12,396 nt of DNA, from assembly GCA_964580105.1 (NCBI GenBank), contig CAZOJJ010000075.1, positions 1-12,396 on the forward strand, in the 5' to 3' direction. This document shows, piece after piece, positions 7,278 through 12,396 of this stretch. The position numbers were made by a program, and so were the translations under genes. The DNA comes from CAZOJJ01 sp964580105 (GTDB taxonomy: Bacteria; Bacteroidota; Rhodothermia; Rhodothermales; Rubricoccaceae). Below the pieces are notes generated by a model. It was not told where the DNA came from. It saw nothing but the letters and a program-made list of their open reading frames with translations, and did no database searches. How positions within the stretch are numbered: the first letter of the stretch is position 1; each line of letters opens with the position of its first letter.

Positions 7278-7753
7278 GCCTCGGCCATGCCTTCCAGCTC
7301 GGTGGCCGCCTCGCGGAGCGCGCCGAGGAGGCGGTCGTACTCGGGCCACTCGCCGGGCCGGAGCGGCAGCACCCGGTCGCCGATGGCGGCGAAGCGGAGG
7401 CCCTCCTTGCGCCCCGGCTCGAAGACGGGCTCGAGGCGGACGGAGAAGGGCGAGGCCGCCTCGCGGCTGCGGGCGACGTCCCACGCCGATCGGATGGCGC
7501 CGAACCCGTGGCGGAGCACGATCTCGGCCGGCCGCCGCTGGAGGTCGTAGACGCCCCAGGCCGCGGCGCAGGCGTAGGCCAGCGGCACCGCCCAGAGCAG
7601 CGTGGTCAGCACGTCGGCCCCCTGGAGCACGGCCGCCAGTGTCACGACCATCACCCCGACGAAGGCGAAGGCGATGGGGCCGGCCTGGGCCCGCGCGAGG
7701 GCGAGTGCCAGGCTGCTGTCGCCGGGGTGGTAGATCGAGCGGAAGACGCGCAT
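7274..7753 (-). CDS. Two-helix membrane protein of unknown function
   Basis: A 159-residue protein from ATG at 7753. Two hydrophobic segments are clear, at about 24-43 (PIAFAFVGVMVVTLAAVLQG) and about 47-67 (VLTTLLWAVPLAYACAAAWG). A soluble C-terminal part of about 90 residues follows (EIVLRHGFGAIRSAWDVARS; FSVRLEPVFEPG; RVLPLRPGEWPEYDRLL). The strand pattern of that tail is somewhat like bacterial PH-type domains attached to two membrane helices, which is only a guess. The soluble part is probably cytoplasmic. Its stop overlaps the start of the zinc-ribbon gene by four bases, so the two products are likely made together. Confidence 0.8.
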   Translation of the reverse strand: MRVFRSIYHPGDSSLALALARAQAGPIAFAFVGVMVVTLAAVLQGADVLTTLLWAVPLAYACAAAWGVYDLQRRPAEIVLRHGFGAIRSAWDVARSREAASPFSVRLEPVFEPGRKEGLRFAAIGDRVLPLRPGEWPEYDRLLGALREAATELEGMAEA

Positions 7754-7802
7754 GGCGGATCCGGGGCTCTGGGTGATTCGATTCCGCCGGCGTAGCCGCT
7801 TC

Positions 7803-8123
7803 CTACTCGCTCTCCAGCCATGCGGTGGCGTCCTCTCGCGAATCGAAGAAGCGAAACTGCCGCCCCTGATTCGCCTCACGCGCGAACTCCTGAAACCGCT
7901 CGGAGTGGGCCGAGAGGTCGGGAACGACGCAGGCCAGCCTGACGCCGTACAGCGTGAGGCGCTGGGCGAGCTCCCCCGCGACTCCGGTGCTGAGGTCGAA
8001 GAATGCGGGCGGCAGCGCGTCGCGGTCGATGAGGATCGCCTGCTCCCCCTGTTCGACGCACGCGGCGGCGACGGCAGCGGGCGTGAACGCTCCGTGGGGC
8101 TCAAACTCGATGAATGCACGCAT
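7803..8123 (-). CDS. DUF4180-like protein
   Basis: A 106-residue soluble protein starting at ATG 8123-8121. It matches the remembered DUF4180 pattern. A strand (QAILIDRDAL, about 28-37) leads into FFDLSTGVAGELAQRL (41-56), then a strand YGVRLACVVPD (59-69). A Ser-containing turn and F-x-E-F-A-R-E-A-N-Q-G follow, ending with DAxxWL. Family members are about 110-120 residues; this one is slightly short at the N-terminus. The fold resembles STAS/SpoIIAA-like small alpha/beta domains, and function is unknown. It lies 39 bases after pruA and 49 bases before the membrane-protein gene, probably within one transcript. No membrane segment or signal peptide is present. Confidence 0.8.
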   Translation of the reverse strand: MRAFIEFEPHGAFTPAAVAAACVEQGEQAILIDRDALPPAFFDLSTGVAGELAQRLTLYGVRLACVVPDLSAHSERFQEFAREANQGRQFRFFDSREDATAWLESE

Positions 8124-8162
8124 GGGGCGCTTCGACAGGGGACTTGGACGCGGAGAACGCCG

Positions 8163-9839
8163 TCACATCACCACCTTGTCGGCGGTGGCAGCCTCGCGCT
8201 CGGCCGGGTCGGGCTGGTGGAAGGGGTAGGCGTAGTGCGTCGGCGGGACGAACGTCTCCTTGATGGCGCGGAGGCTCGTCCAGCGGAGGAGGTTGACGTA
8301 GGAGCCGGCCTTGTCGTTGGTGCCGGAGCCGCGCGCGCCGCCGAACGGCTGCTGGCCCACGACGGCGCCCGTCGGCTTGTCGTTGACGTAGAAGTTGCCG
8401 GCGGAGTCGGCCAGCGCCTCGGTGGCCTTCGCGATGACGGCGCGATCCCTGGCGAAGATGGCGCCGGTGAGGGCGTAGGGGCTCGTCCGGTCCACCGTCC
8501 GCAGCAGCTCGTCGAAGTCGGTCCCCTTCGGCGCGACGTAGAGACTGGCGACGGGGCCGAAGATCTCCTCGCACATCGTTTCGTAGGCCGGGTCTTCGAC
8601 CTTGAGCACAGTAGGCTCGATGAAGTAGCCCTCCTCGTCGGAGAAGGAGCCGCCGTGGAGGACCTCGACGCCGTCGGCCTCCTTCGCGCGCTCGATGTAG
8701 CCGGTGATGGAGTCGTAGGCCTTCCGGTCGATCACGGCGTTGATGAAGTTCGCGAAGTCCTCGACCGGGCCCATCTTCAGCTCGCCGAGCTGCTCCATCA
8801 TGGCCTCCTCGATCTCGGGCCAGAGCGCCTCGGGGACGTAGATGCGGCTGGCCGCCGAGCACTTCTGGCCCTGGTACTCGAAGGAGCCGCGCACGATGGC
8901 CGTGGCGACGGCCGCGGGGTCGGCGCTCTCGTGGGCGACGATGAAGTCCTTGCCGCCCGTCTCACCCACGAGGCGGGGGTAGCTGCGGTACCGGTCAATG
9001 TGGGTGCCGATGGTCTTCCAGAAGTGGTTGAACGTGCTCGTCGAGCCGGTGAAGTGGAGGCCGGCGAAGTGCTCGGACGCGAAGACGGGGTCGCCCACGT
9101 CGGCGCCGTCGCCGGGGAGGAGGTTGATGACGCCCGGCGGGAGGCCGGCCGCTTCGAGCAGCTCCATGATGACGCCGGCCGAGAGCATGGCCGAGGAGGC
9201 CGGTTTCCAGAGCACGGTGTTGCCCATCAGCGCCGGAGCCGTCGGCAGGTTGCCCGCGATGCTGGTGAAGTTGAACGGGGTGACGGCGAAGACGAACCCC
9301 TCCAGCGGGCGGTACTCGACCTTGTTCCAGACGCCGACGGGCGAGACCGGCTGGTCGCTGTAGATCTGGGCGGCGAAGTGGACGTTGTAGCGGAAGAAGT
9401 CGATGAGCTCGCACGCCGAGTCGATCTCGGCCTGGAACGGGTTCTTCGACTGGCCGAGCATGGTGGCCGCGTTCATGCGGTCGCGGAACGGCCCGGCGAG
9501 GAGCTCGGCGGCCTTGAGGAAGATCGAGGCGCGGTCGGTCCACGCCATGCGCATCCAGTCGTGGCGGGCGTCAAGAGCGGCGCGGATGGCACGCTCGACG
9601 TGCTCGCCCTGCACCTTGTGGAACGTGCCGAGGCGGTGGGCGAGGTCGTGCGGCGGGCGGATCTCGCCGGTCCGGCCCGTCTCGACGCGCTCCCCGCCGA
9701 TGACGGGGAGGACGAGGTGCTCCTCGGCCCGCATGGCCTCGATGGCCCGGCGGAGCGAGGCGCGTTCGGGCGAGCCGGGGGCGTAGCTGCGGACGGGCTC
9801 GTTGACGGGGGCCGGTGGCCGGAGGATCGTGTTGTTCAT
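8163..9839 (-). CDS. pruA: L-glutamate gamma-semialdehyde (1-pyrroline-5-carboxylate) dehydrogenase
   Basis: This enzyme oxidises glutamate semialdehyde/P5C to glutamate with NAD+, the second step of proline breakdown. I use the ATG at 9839, giving 558 residues. An in-frame ATG at 9893 would add 18 residues, but MNN-ILRPPAPVNEPV-SYAPGSPER is the usual start of ALDH4A1-type P5CDH. The aldehyde dehydrogenase fold is complete: TPFNFTSIAGNLP with the nucleotide-binding stretch GNTVLWKPAS, FTGSTSTFNHFWK, the general base in GETGGKD (E293) and the catalytic Cys in GQKCSAASR (C327). The E-to-C spacing of 34 is normal for the family. The end GGARGSGTNDKAGSYVNLLRW is also typical. It is of the separate-enzyme type, not fused to proline dehydrogenase, and no proline dehydrogenase gene is in the window. 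It heads the minus-strand cluster. Confidence 0.96.
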   Translation of the reverse strand: MNNTILRPPAPVNEPVRSYAPGSPERASLRRAIEAMRAEEHLVLPVIGGERVETGRTGEIRPPHDLAHRLGTFHKVQGEHVERAIRAALDARHDWMRMAWTDRASIFLKAAELLAGPFRDRMNAATMLGQSKNPFQAEIDSACELIDFFRYNVHFAAQIYSDQPVSPVGVWNKVEYRPLEGFVFAVTPFNFTSIAGNLPTAPALMGNTVLWKPASSAMLSAGVIMELLEAAGLPPGVINLLPGDGADVGDPVFASEHFAGLHFTGSTSTFNHFWKTIGTHIDRYRSYPRLVGETGGKDFIVAHESADPAAVATAIVRGSFEYQGQKCSAASRIYVPEALWPEIEEAMMEQLGELKMGPVEDFANFINAVIDRKAYDSITGYIERAKEADGVEVLHGGSFSDEEGYFIEPTVLKVEDPAYETMCEEIFGPVASLYVAPKGTDFDELLRTVDRTSPYALTGAIFARDRAVIAKATEALADSAGNFYVNDKPTGAVVGQQPFGGARGSGTNDKAGSYVNLLRWTSLRAIKETFVPPTHYAYPFHQPDPAEREAATADKVVM

Positions 9840-9977
9840 AGCTTGAGCGGGCGGGCGAGGATGGGCCGCCGGCGGCTTCTCCGCCGGCATCAACGGGTGC
9901 TCGAAGATACTCTGGCCCGCCGTCCCGGTTCGACCGGGCCGCCGCCTTCACCGCCTCTCCCACGGCCTCTCCTCCGT
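9840..9977. promoter_or_regulatory. Divergent promoter region between pruA and the Lol-like permease gene
   Basis: This 138-bp gap must contain starts for both directions. On the minus strand TATCTTCG (9909-9902) matches the Bacteroidota -7 consensus TAnnTTTG at all but one fixed position, 63 bases upstream of the pruA ATG. A 6-bp dyad CCCGGT-TCG-ACCGGG (9924-9938) sits about 25 bases further upstream, where a -33 element or an operator would lie. On the plus strand GATACT (9906-9911) resembles a -10 hexamer. A strong hairpin at 9868-9888 lies in the predicted pruA leader. No Shine-Dalgarno sequence is visible before either start. Confidence 0.4.
9868..9888 (-). other. Hairpin in the pruA 5' leader
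   Basis: A perfect 8-bp inverted repeat, GCCGGCGG and CCGCCGGC, encloses a 5-base loop. On the minus strand it would end about 28 bases before the pruA start codon. No T tract follows in either direction, so an intrinsic terminator is unlikely. It could affect leader stability or translation, or be a protein-binding dyad. GC-rich background makes chance hairpins common. Confidence 0.4.
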
Positions 9978-11243
9978 ATGGCCTCGTCCTCGTTCGAACG
10001 CACCGTCGCCCTGCGGTACCTGCGGGGCGTCCGGGGGCGGCAGCGGGGCGACCGCTTCCTCCGGTTCATCGTCGTCGTGGCCGTAGGCGGCGTGATGATC
10101 GGGACGGCGGCGCTGCTGCTGGCGCTCGCCATCGTGCGCGGGTTCAGCCGGGAGATCGAGGAGAAGGTGGTCGGGTTCGGGCAGCACGTGCAGGTGGAGA
10201 GCTACACGGGCGAGCCGCTCGACGGGGCCGACACGCTCGCGGTGCGCCTCGCGGCCTTCGACGGCGTCGAGCGCGTGGTACCGGCGGTGATCGACTTCGC
10301 GCTGCTCCGCGCGAAGGGAACGGGAGGCCCCGCCCAGATCGACGGCGTGCTGCTGTGGGGGACGCCGCCGGACGGCCAACCGTACGTCGAAGGCCACGTC
10401 GAGGCGGGCCGGTTCGACTTCGCGCCGGACTCCGCCGGCCACCCCGGCCTCGTCCTCGGCGACGACCTCGCCCGAAAGCTCGGGGTCCGGGCCGGGGGCA
10501 CGGTGACGGCGTTCTCGACGCGGGCGCTCCGCCAGGGCGGCACGTTCGGCGGACGGCCGAAGGTGCGCCAGTACCACGTGGCGGGCGTCTACGACACCGG
10601 CCTGGCCGACTTCGACGAGCGCTTCGCCTACCTCGACCTCGCCGAGGCGCGCCGCTTCTTCGAGTACGACGACGATCAGGTGGGCCGCTTCGACCTCGTC
10701 CTCGCCGACATCGCGCAGAGCCCCGAGACGGCCGAGGCGATCAGCCGGGAGGTCGGGCCTCCCGTCTTCGCGCGGTCCATCTACGACGTGTTCCGCCACC
10801 TCTTCGCGTGGGTGAACCTGCAGGAGGGCATCATCCCCGTCGTGATCTCGGTGCTCGTGCTGGTGGCCGCGTTCAACATCGTCGGCACGCTGCTCATGAT
10901 GATCCTCGACAAGACGCGCGAGATCGGCATCCTGCTCGGGATGGGCGCCTCGCGGCGCTCGGTGCGGCGGCTGTTCGTGTGGCTCGGGTTCTTCATCGGC
11001 ACCGTCGGGGCCGTCCTCGGCGCGGGCGTGGCGCTGCTGCTGGCCGGGATCCAGTTGCGCTTCGCGGTCATTCCTCTCCCCGCCGAGGCCTACTACATCG
11101 ACACCGCGCCGGTGGCGCTGAACGTGCTCGACTTCGTGCTGGTGCCGGTGCTGGCCGTCGCCCTCTGCACGCTGGCGGCATACCTGCCCGCCCGCGCCGC
11201 CGCCCGCATCGAACCCATCCGCTCCATCCGCTTCGGCGGGTAA
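9978..11243 (+). CDS. LolC/LolE-like ABC transporter permease (MacB-PCD + FtsX)
   Basis: A 421-residue inner-membrane permease. In the LolCDE system such proteins release lipoproteins from the inner membrane to LolA; that role is inferred from family resemblance. The ATG at 9978 begins MASSSFERTVALRYL, matching the usual xxFExxIAxRYLR start. The frame runs open far upstream, but that part only shadows pruA. One helix at about 30-55 is followed by a large periplasmic MacB-like domain (about 56-280). Three C-terminal FtsX helices lie at about 285-308, 332-360 and 383-405, with the cytoplasmic loop DKTREIGILLGMGAS between the first two. The end PARAAARIEPIRSIRFGG (P-A-R-x-A-A-x-x-x-P-I-x-x-I-R) is typical of this class. 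The ATPase partner (LolD-like) is not in the window. moaD starts 7 bases after the stop. Confidence 0.92.
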   Translation: MASSSFERTVALRYLRGVRGRQRGDRFLRFIVVVAVGGVMIGTAALLLALAIVRGFSREIEEKVVGFGQHVQVESYTGEPLDGADTLAVRLAAFDGVERVVPAVIDFALLRAKGTGGPAQIDGVLLWGTPPDGQPYVEGHVEAGRFDFAPDSAGHPGLVLGDDLARKLGVRAGGTVTAFSTRALRQGGTFGGRPKVRQYHVAGVYDTGLADFDERFAYLDLAEARRFFEYDDDQVGRFDLVLADIAQSPETAEAISREVGPPVFARSIYDVFRHLFAWVNLQEGIIPVVISVLVLVAAFNIVGTLLMMILDKTREIGILLGMGASRRSVRRLFVWLGFFIGTVGAVLGAGVALLLAGIQLRFAVIPLPAEAYYIDTAPVALNVLDFVLVPVLAVALCTLAAYLPARAAARIEPIRSIRFGG

Positions 11244-11250
11244 GCCGTCC

Positions 11251-11496
11251 ATGACGATCCGCGTGCTCCTCTTCAGCGTGCTCCGTGAGCGCCTCGGCGC
11301 CTCCGAGCTGGCCGTCGAGCTGCCCGACGCGGCGACGGGCGCCGACCTTCTCGACCGCCTCGCTGAGGCGCACCCCATCGTAGGCGACTTCCGCCCGTAC
11401 ACGCGCCTCGCCGTCAACGCGGCGTACTCGGCCTCCGAGGCCGTCCTTCAGGACGGAGACGAAGTCGCCCTGATCACGCCGACGAGCGGGGGCTGA
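11251..11496 (+). CDS. moaD: Molybdopterin synthase small subunit MoaD
   Basis: A ubiquitin-fold sulfur carrier of 81 residues that donates sulfur to cyclic pyranopterin monophosphate when bound to MoaE, in molybdenum cofactor synthesis. The start MTIRVLLFSVLRERLG and middle YTRLAVNAAY have the normal MoaD layout. The protein ends exactly in Gly-Gly (80-81), the terminus that is adenylated and thiocarboxylated, after DGDEVALITPTS. Length is normal. The stop lies one base before the moaE GTG. Activation would need a MoeB-like enzyme, which is not in the window. Confidence 0.95.
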   Translation: MTIRVLLFSVLRERLGASELAVELPDAATGADLLDRLAEAHPIVGDFRPYTRLAVNAAYSASEAVLQDGDEVALITPTSGG

Positions 11497-11497
11497 C

Positions 11498-11947
11498 GTG
11501 GCGTTCCCGGAGCCCGACGGCGACCGGTGGACGGGCCTGGGGACGGGGCCGCTGCCGCTGGCGGAGGCCCACGCCTTCCTCCACGACGAGCGGGCCGGCG
11601 GCGTGGCCGTGTTCGTCGGCGTGACGCGGCGGTGGACGGACGGGGTGGAGACCGACCGGATCTGGTACGAGGCCTACGAGCCAATGGCCGAGGCGGAGCT
11701 CCGGCGCCTGCTGGCCGAGGCCGAGCGGCGATGGCCGGTTCAGAAGGGCGTCGCCCTCCACCGCCTCGGCGCCGTCGAGGCCGGGGAGGCCAGCGTCGTT
11801 GTCGGCGCTTCGTGCCCGCACCGGGCGGAGGCGTTCGAGGCCTGCCGCTGGCTCATCGACACGCTCAAGGCCGAGGTGCCGATCTGGAAGCAGGAGCGGC
11901 ACGGGGCGTCCGGCCGCGCGGCGTGGGTGCGGCCGACGGGCGCGTGA
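11498..11947 (+). CDS. moaE: Molybdopterin synthase catalytic subunit MoaE
   Basis: The large subunit of molybdopterin synthase, 149 residues from GTG at 11498. It converts precursor Z to molybdopterin using the MoaD thiocarboxylate. Diagnostic stretches are AGGVAVFVGVTR near the N-terminus, YEAYEPMAEAEL, HRLGAVEAGEASVVV, PHRAEAFEACRWLIDTLK and EVPIWKQE. The lysines at 124 (LKAE) and 131 (IWKQE) have the same 7-residue spacing as the active-site lysines of E. coli MoaE. Start and length fit the family. It is the last gene of the permease-moaD-moaE unit and is followed after about 60 bp by a broken transposase. Confidence 0.95.
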   Translation: MAFPEPDGDRWTGLGTGPLPLAEAHAFLHDERAGGVAVFVGVTRRWTDGVETDRIWYEAYEPMAEAELRRLLAEAERRWPVQKGVALHRLGAVEAGEASVVVGASCPHRAEAFEACRWLIDTLKAEVPIWKQERHGASGRAAWVRPTGA

Positions 11948-11991
11948 GCGCTCAGAGCCTGACTATGAATGGAGCGTTAAAGCGGCTCCAT
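11945..11991. other. Palindrome and hairpin between moaE and the IS transposase
   Basis: A perfect 10-bp palindrome TGAGCGCTCA (11945-11954) includes the moaE stop codon. Further on, ATGGAGC (11969-11975) and GCTCCAT (11985-11991) form a 7-bp stem with a 9-base loop. No T tract follows, so a factor-independent terminator is not clear. The second hairpin probably lies in the left end of the insertion sequence, where it could block entry of outside transcripts. Confidence 0.35.
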
Positions 11992-12005
11992 CCAATCGCC
12001 CTCCC

Positions 12006-12396
12006 ATGCGCCACAAGCCCTACTCGACCGACCTCACTGACGACCAGTGGGCCATCATCGCCTACCAGGCCAAACATGGCTGCACCTGGGAGGATCTGCC
12101 CCGCGACTTCCCCAACGACTCCACCGTCTACGCCTACTTCGAGCGCTGGCGTGATGACGGCACGCTGGCGCGGGTCTACGAAGCACTCCACCGGCGATGG
12201 CGGCGAGAGAACGGCCGTGACGAGGACCCCTCGGCCGGGGCTATCGACAGCCGAAGCGTGCAGGAGCCGAAGCGTGCAGGCGGCACCCGAGGCGGCCGAA
12301 CGAGGGAAGGACCCGAACAAGCGGATCGTGGGCCGGAAGCAGCACCTGTGCGTCGATACCGAAGGGCTCCCCCTCGCGGTGGCCGTCACGGTTGCC
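12006..12396 (+). pseudogene. Broken IS5-family transposase (internal deletion and frameshift)
   Basis: ATG at 12006 opens MRHKPYSTDLTDDQWAII, a typical start of IS5-family transposases. Normally about 30-35 residues including a G-R-P motif follow. Here the frame jumps near 12060 straight to YQAKHGCTWEDLPRDFPN, then STVYAYFERWRDDGTLARVY. The sequence continues to SAGAIDSRSV, which holds the first catalytic Asp. A 16-bp tandem duplication (12249-12280) then shifts the frame by one. Past it, the matching sequence is in the next frame: RIVGRKQHLCVDTEGLPLAV. With one copy removed, both parts join as SRSV-QAAPEAAERGKDPNK. The product would be about 260 residues if intact; the rest lies past the window. 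Confidence 0.88.
12249..12280 (+). repeat. Perfect 16-bp tandem duplication inside the transposase
   Basis: The sequence agccgaagcgtgcagg occurs at 12249-12264 and again at 12265-12280 with no mismatch. Sixteen is not a multiple of three, so the duplication changes the reading frame. The frame before it encodes AIDSRSVQ and the frame after it encodes the expected downstream transposase motifs. It is therefore the direct cause of the frameshift. Confidence 0.95.

Larger units (their letters stand above)
11955..12396 (+). mobile_element. IS5-family insertion sequence, left end (right end outside window, left boundary approximate)
   Basis: The element is recognised from its transposase, which resembles the IS5-family groups with an N-terminal DUF4096-type domain. 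The left boundary lies somewhere between the moaE stop (11947) and the ATG at 12006. The terminal inverted repeat and target duplication cannot be identified, because the right end is not in the window. The sequence at 11955-12005 is less GC-rich than its surroundings, compatible with an IS terminus. The transposase carries two inactivating lesions, so this copy cannot move by itself. Confidence 0.75.

Noticed and set aside
7278..7484. A longer version of the zinc-ribbon protein starting at 7484
   Set aside because: The extra residues are an Arg/Pro-rich shadow of the membrane-protein gene. The ATG at 7277 gives an ATGA overlap and a sensible protein.
7752..9977. The plus-strand open frame that would extend the permease gene upstream by about 740 codons
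   Set aside because: This part is antisense to pruA and to the DUF4180 gene and has shadow-type composition. The permease homology begins at the ATG at 9978.
9948..11417. A 489-codon minus-strand frame opposite the permease gene
   Set aside because: Its composition (His, Arg, Glu, Asp-rich) is that of an antisense shadow, and the plus-strand permease and moaD have clear family motifs.
12240..12300. Programmed ribosomal frameshifting in the transposase, as used by some IS5-family elements
   Set aside because: There is no slippery A or T run. The perfect 16-bp duplication fully explains the frame change, and removing one copy restores the frame.
11952..12389. A 145-codon minus-strand frame opposite the transposase
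   Set aside because: It runs antisense to recognisable IS5 transposase motifs and has no family resemblance of its own.
1..12396. CRISPR array, toxin-antitoxin, phage-defence or biosynthetic gene cluster
   Set aside because: The tandem repeats found are short, have no spacers and are in frame within genes. No nuclease, toxin, methylase or synthase module is seen among the identified genes.

Overview
The window is GC-rich and densely coding. It looks like a contig from a high-GC member of the Bacteroidota/Rhodothermota group (Rhodothermia-like). The reasons are a DUF6913-type protein of a family I know mainly from Bacteroidota, almost no recognisable Shine-Dalgarno sequences, several GTG starts, and housekeeping genes typical of marine Rhodothermales. 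This placement is inference; no rRNA or marker phylogeny is available. Both window edges fall in repetitive DNA: a 12-bp tandem repeat at the left and a broken insertion sequence at the right. That is what assembly breakpoints often look like.

Left block, plus strand (1-6093). It starts with the C-terminal two thirds of NAD-dependent DNA ligase (ligA, cut by the window edge). One base after its stop comes a DUF6913-like protein, and three bases after that a sodium:solute symporter. After a 78-bp gap comes a PgpH/YqfF-type membrane HD phosphodiesterase, whose family degrades cyclic di-AMP. Its stop codon overlaps that of the convergent GntR gene in a shared CTAG.

Middle block, minus strand, read from 9839 down to 6090. 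It holds pruA (1-pyrroline-5-carboxylate dehydrogenase), a DUF4180 protein, a two-helix membrane protein, a cysteine-rich zinc-ribbon protein (ATGA overlap with the previous gene) and a GntR-family regulator with a long C-terminal domain. Gaps are 39, 49, -4 and 15 bp, so one transcript starting upstream of pruA and ending with the regulator is plausible.

Right block, plus strand (9978-11947). It is divergent from pruA across a 138-bp region that contains two dyads and a Bacteroidota-like -7 element. A LolC/LolE-like FtsX permease is followed closely by moaD and moaE, the two subunits of molybdopterin synthase.

Right edge (about 11955-12396). This is the left end of an IS5-family insertion sequence whose transposase is broken twice. 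About 30 codons are missing in frame near the N-terminus, and a perfect 16-bp tandem duplication shifts the frame. Deleting one copy on paper restores a continuous transposase reading frame.

I see no defence island, CRISPR array, RNA gene or biosynthetic cluster, and no gap over 300 bp between genes. Most of the window is ordinary housekeeping. The points worth a second look are the IS lesions, the two 4-residue tandem repeats inside ligA and pgpH, the shared convergent stop codons, and the uncharacterised small proteins grouped with pruA and the GntR regulator.
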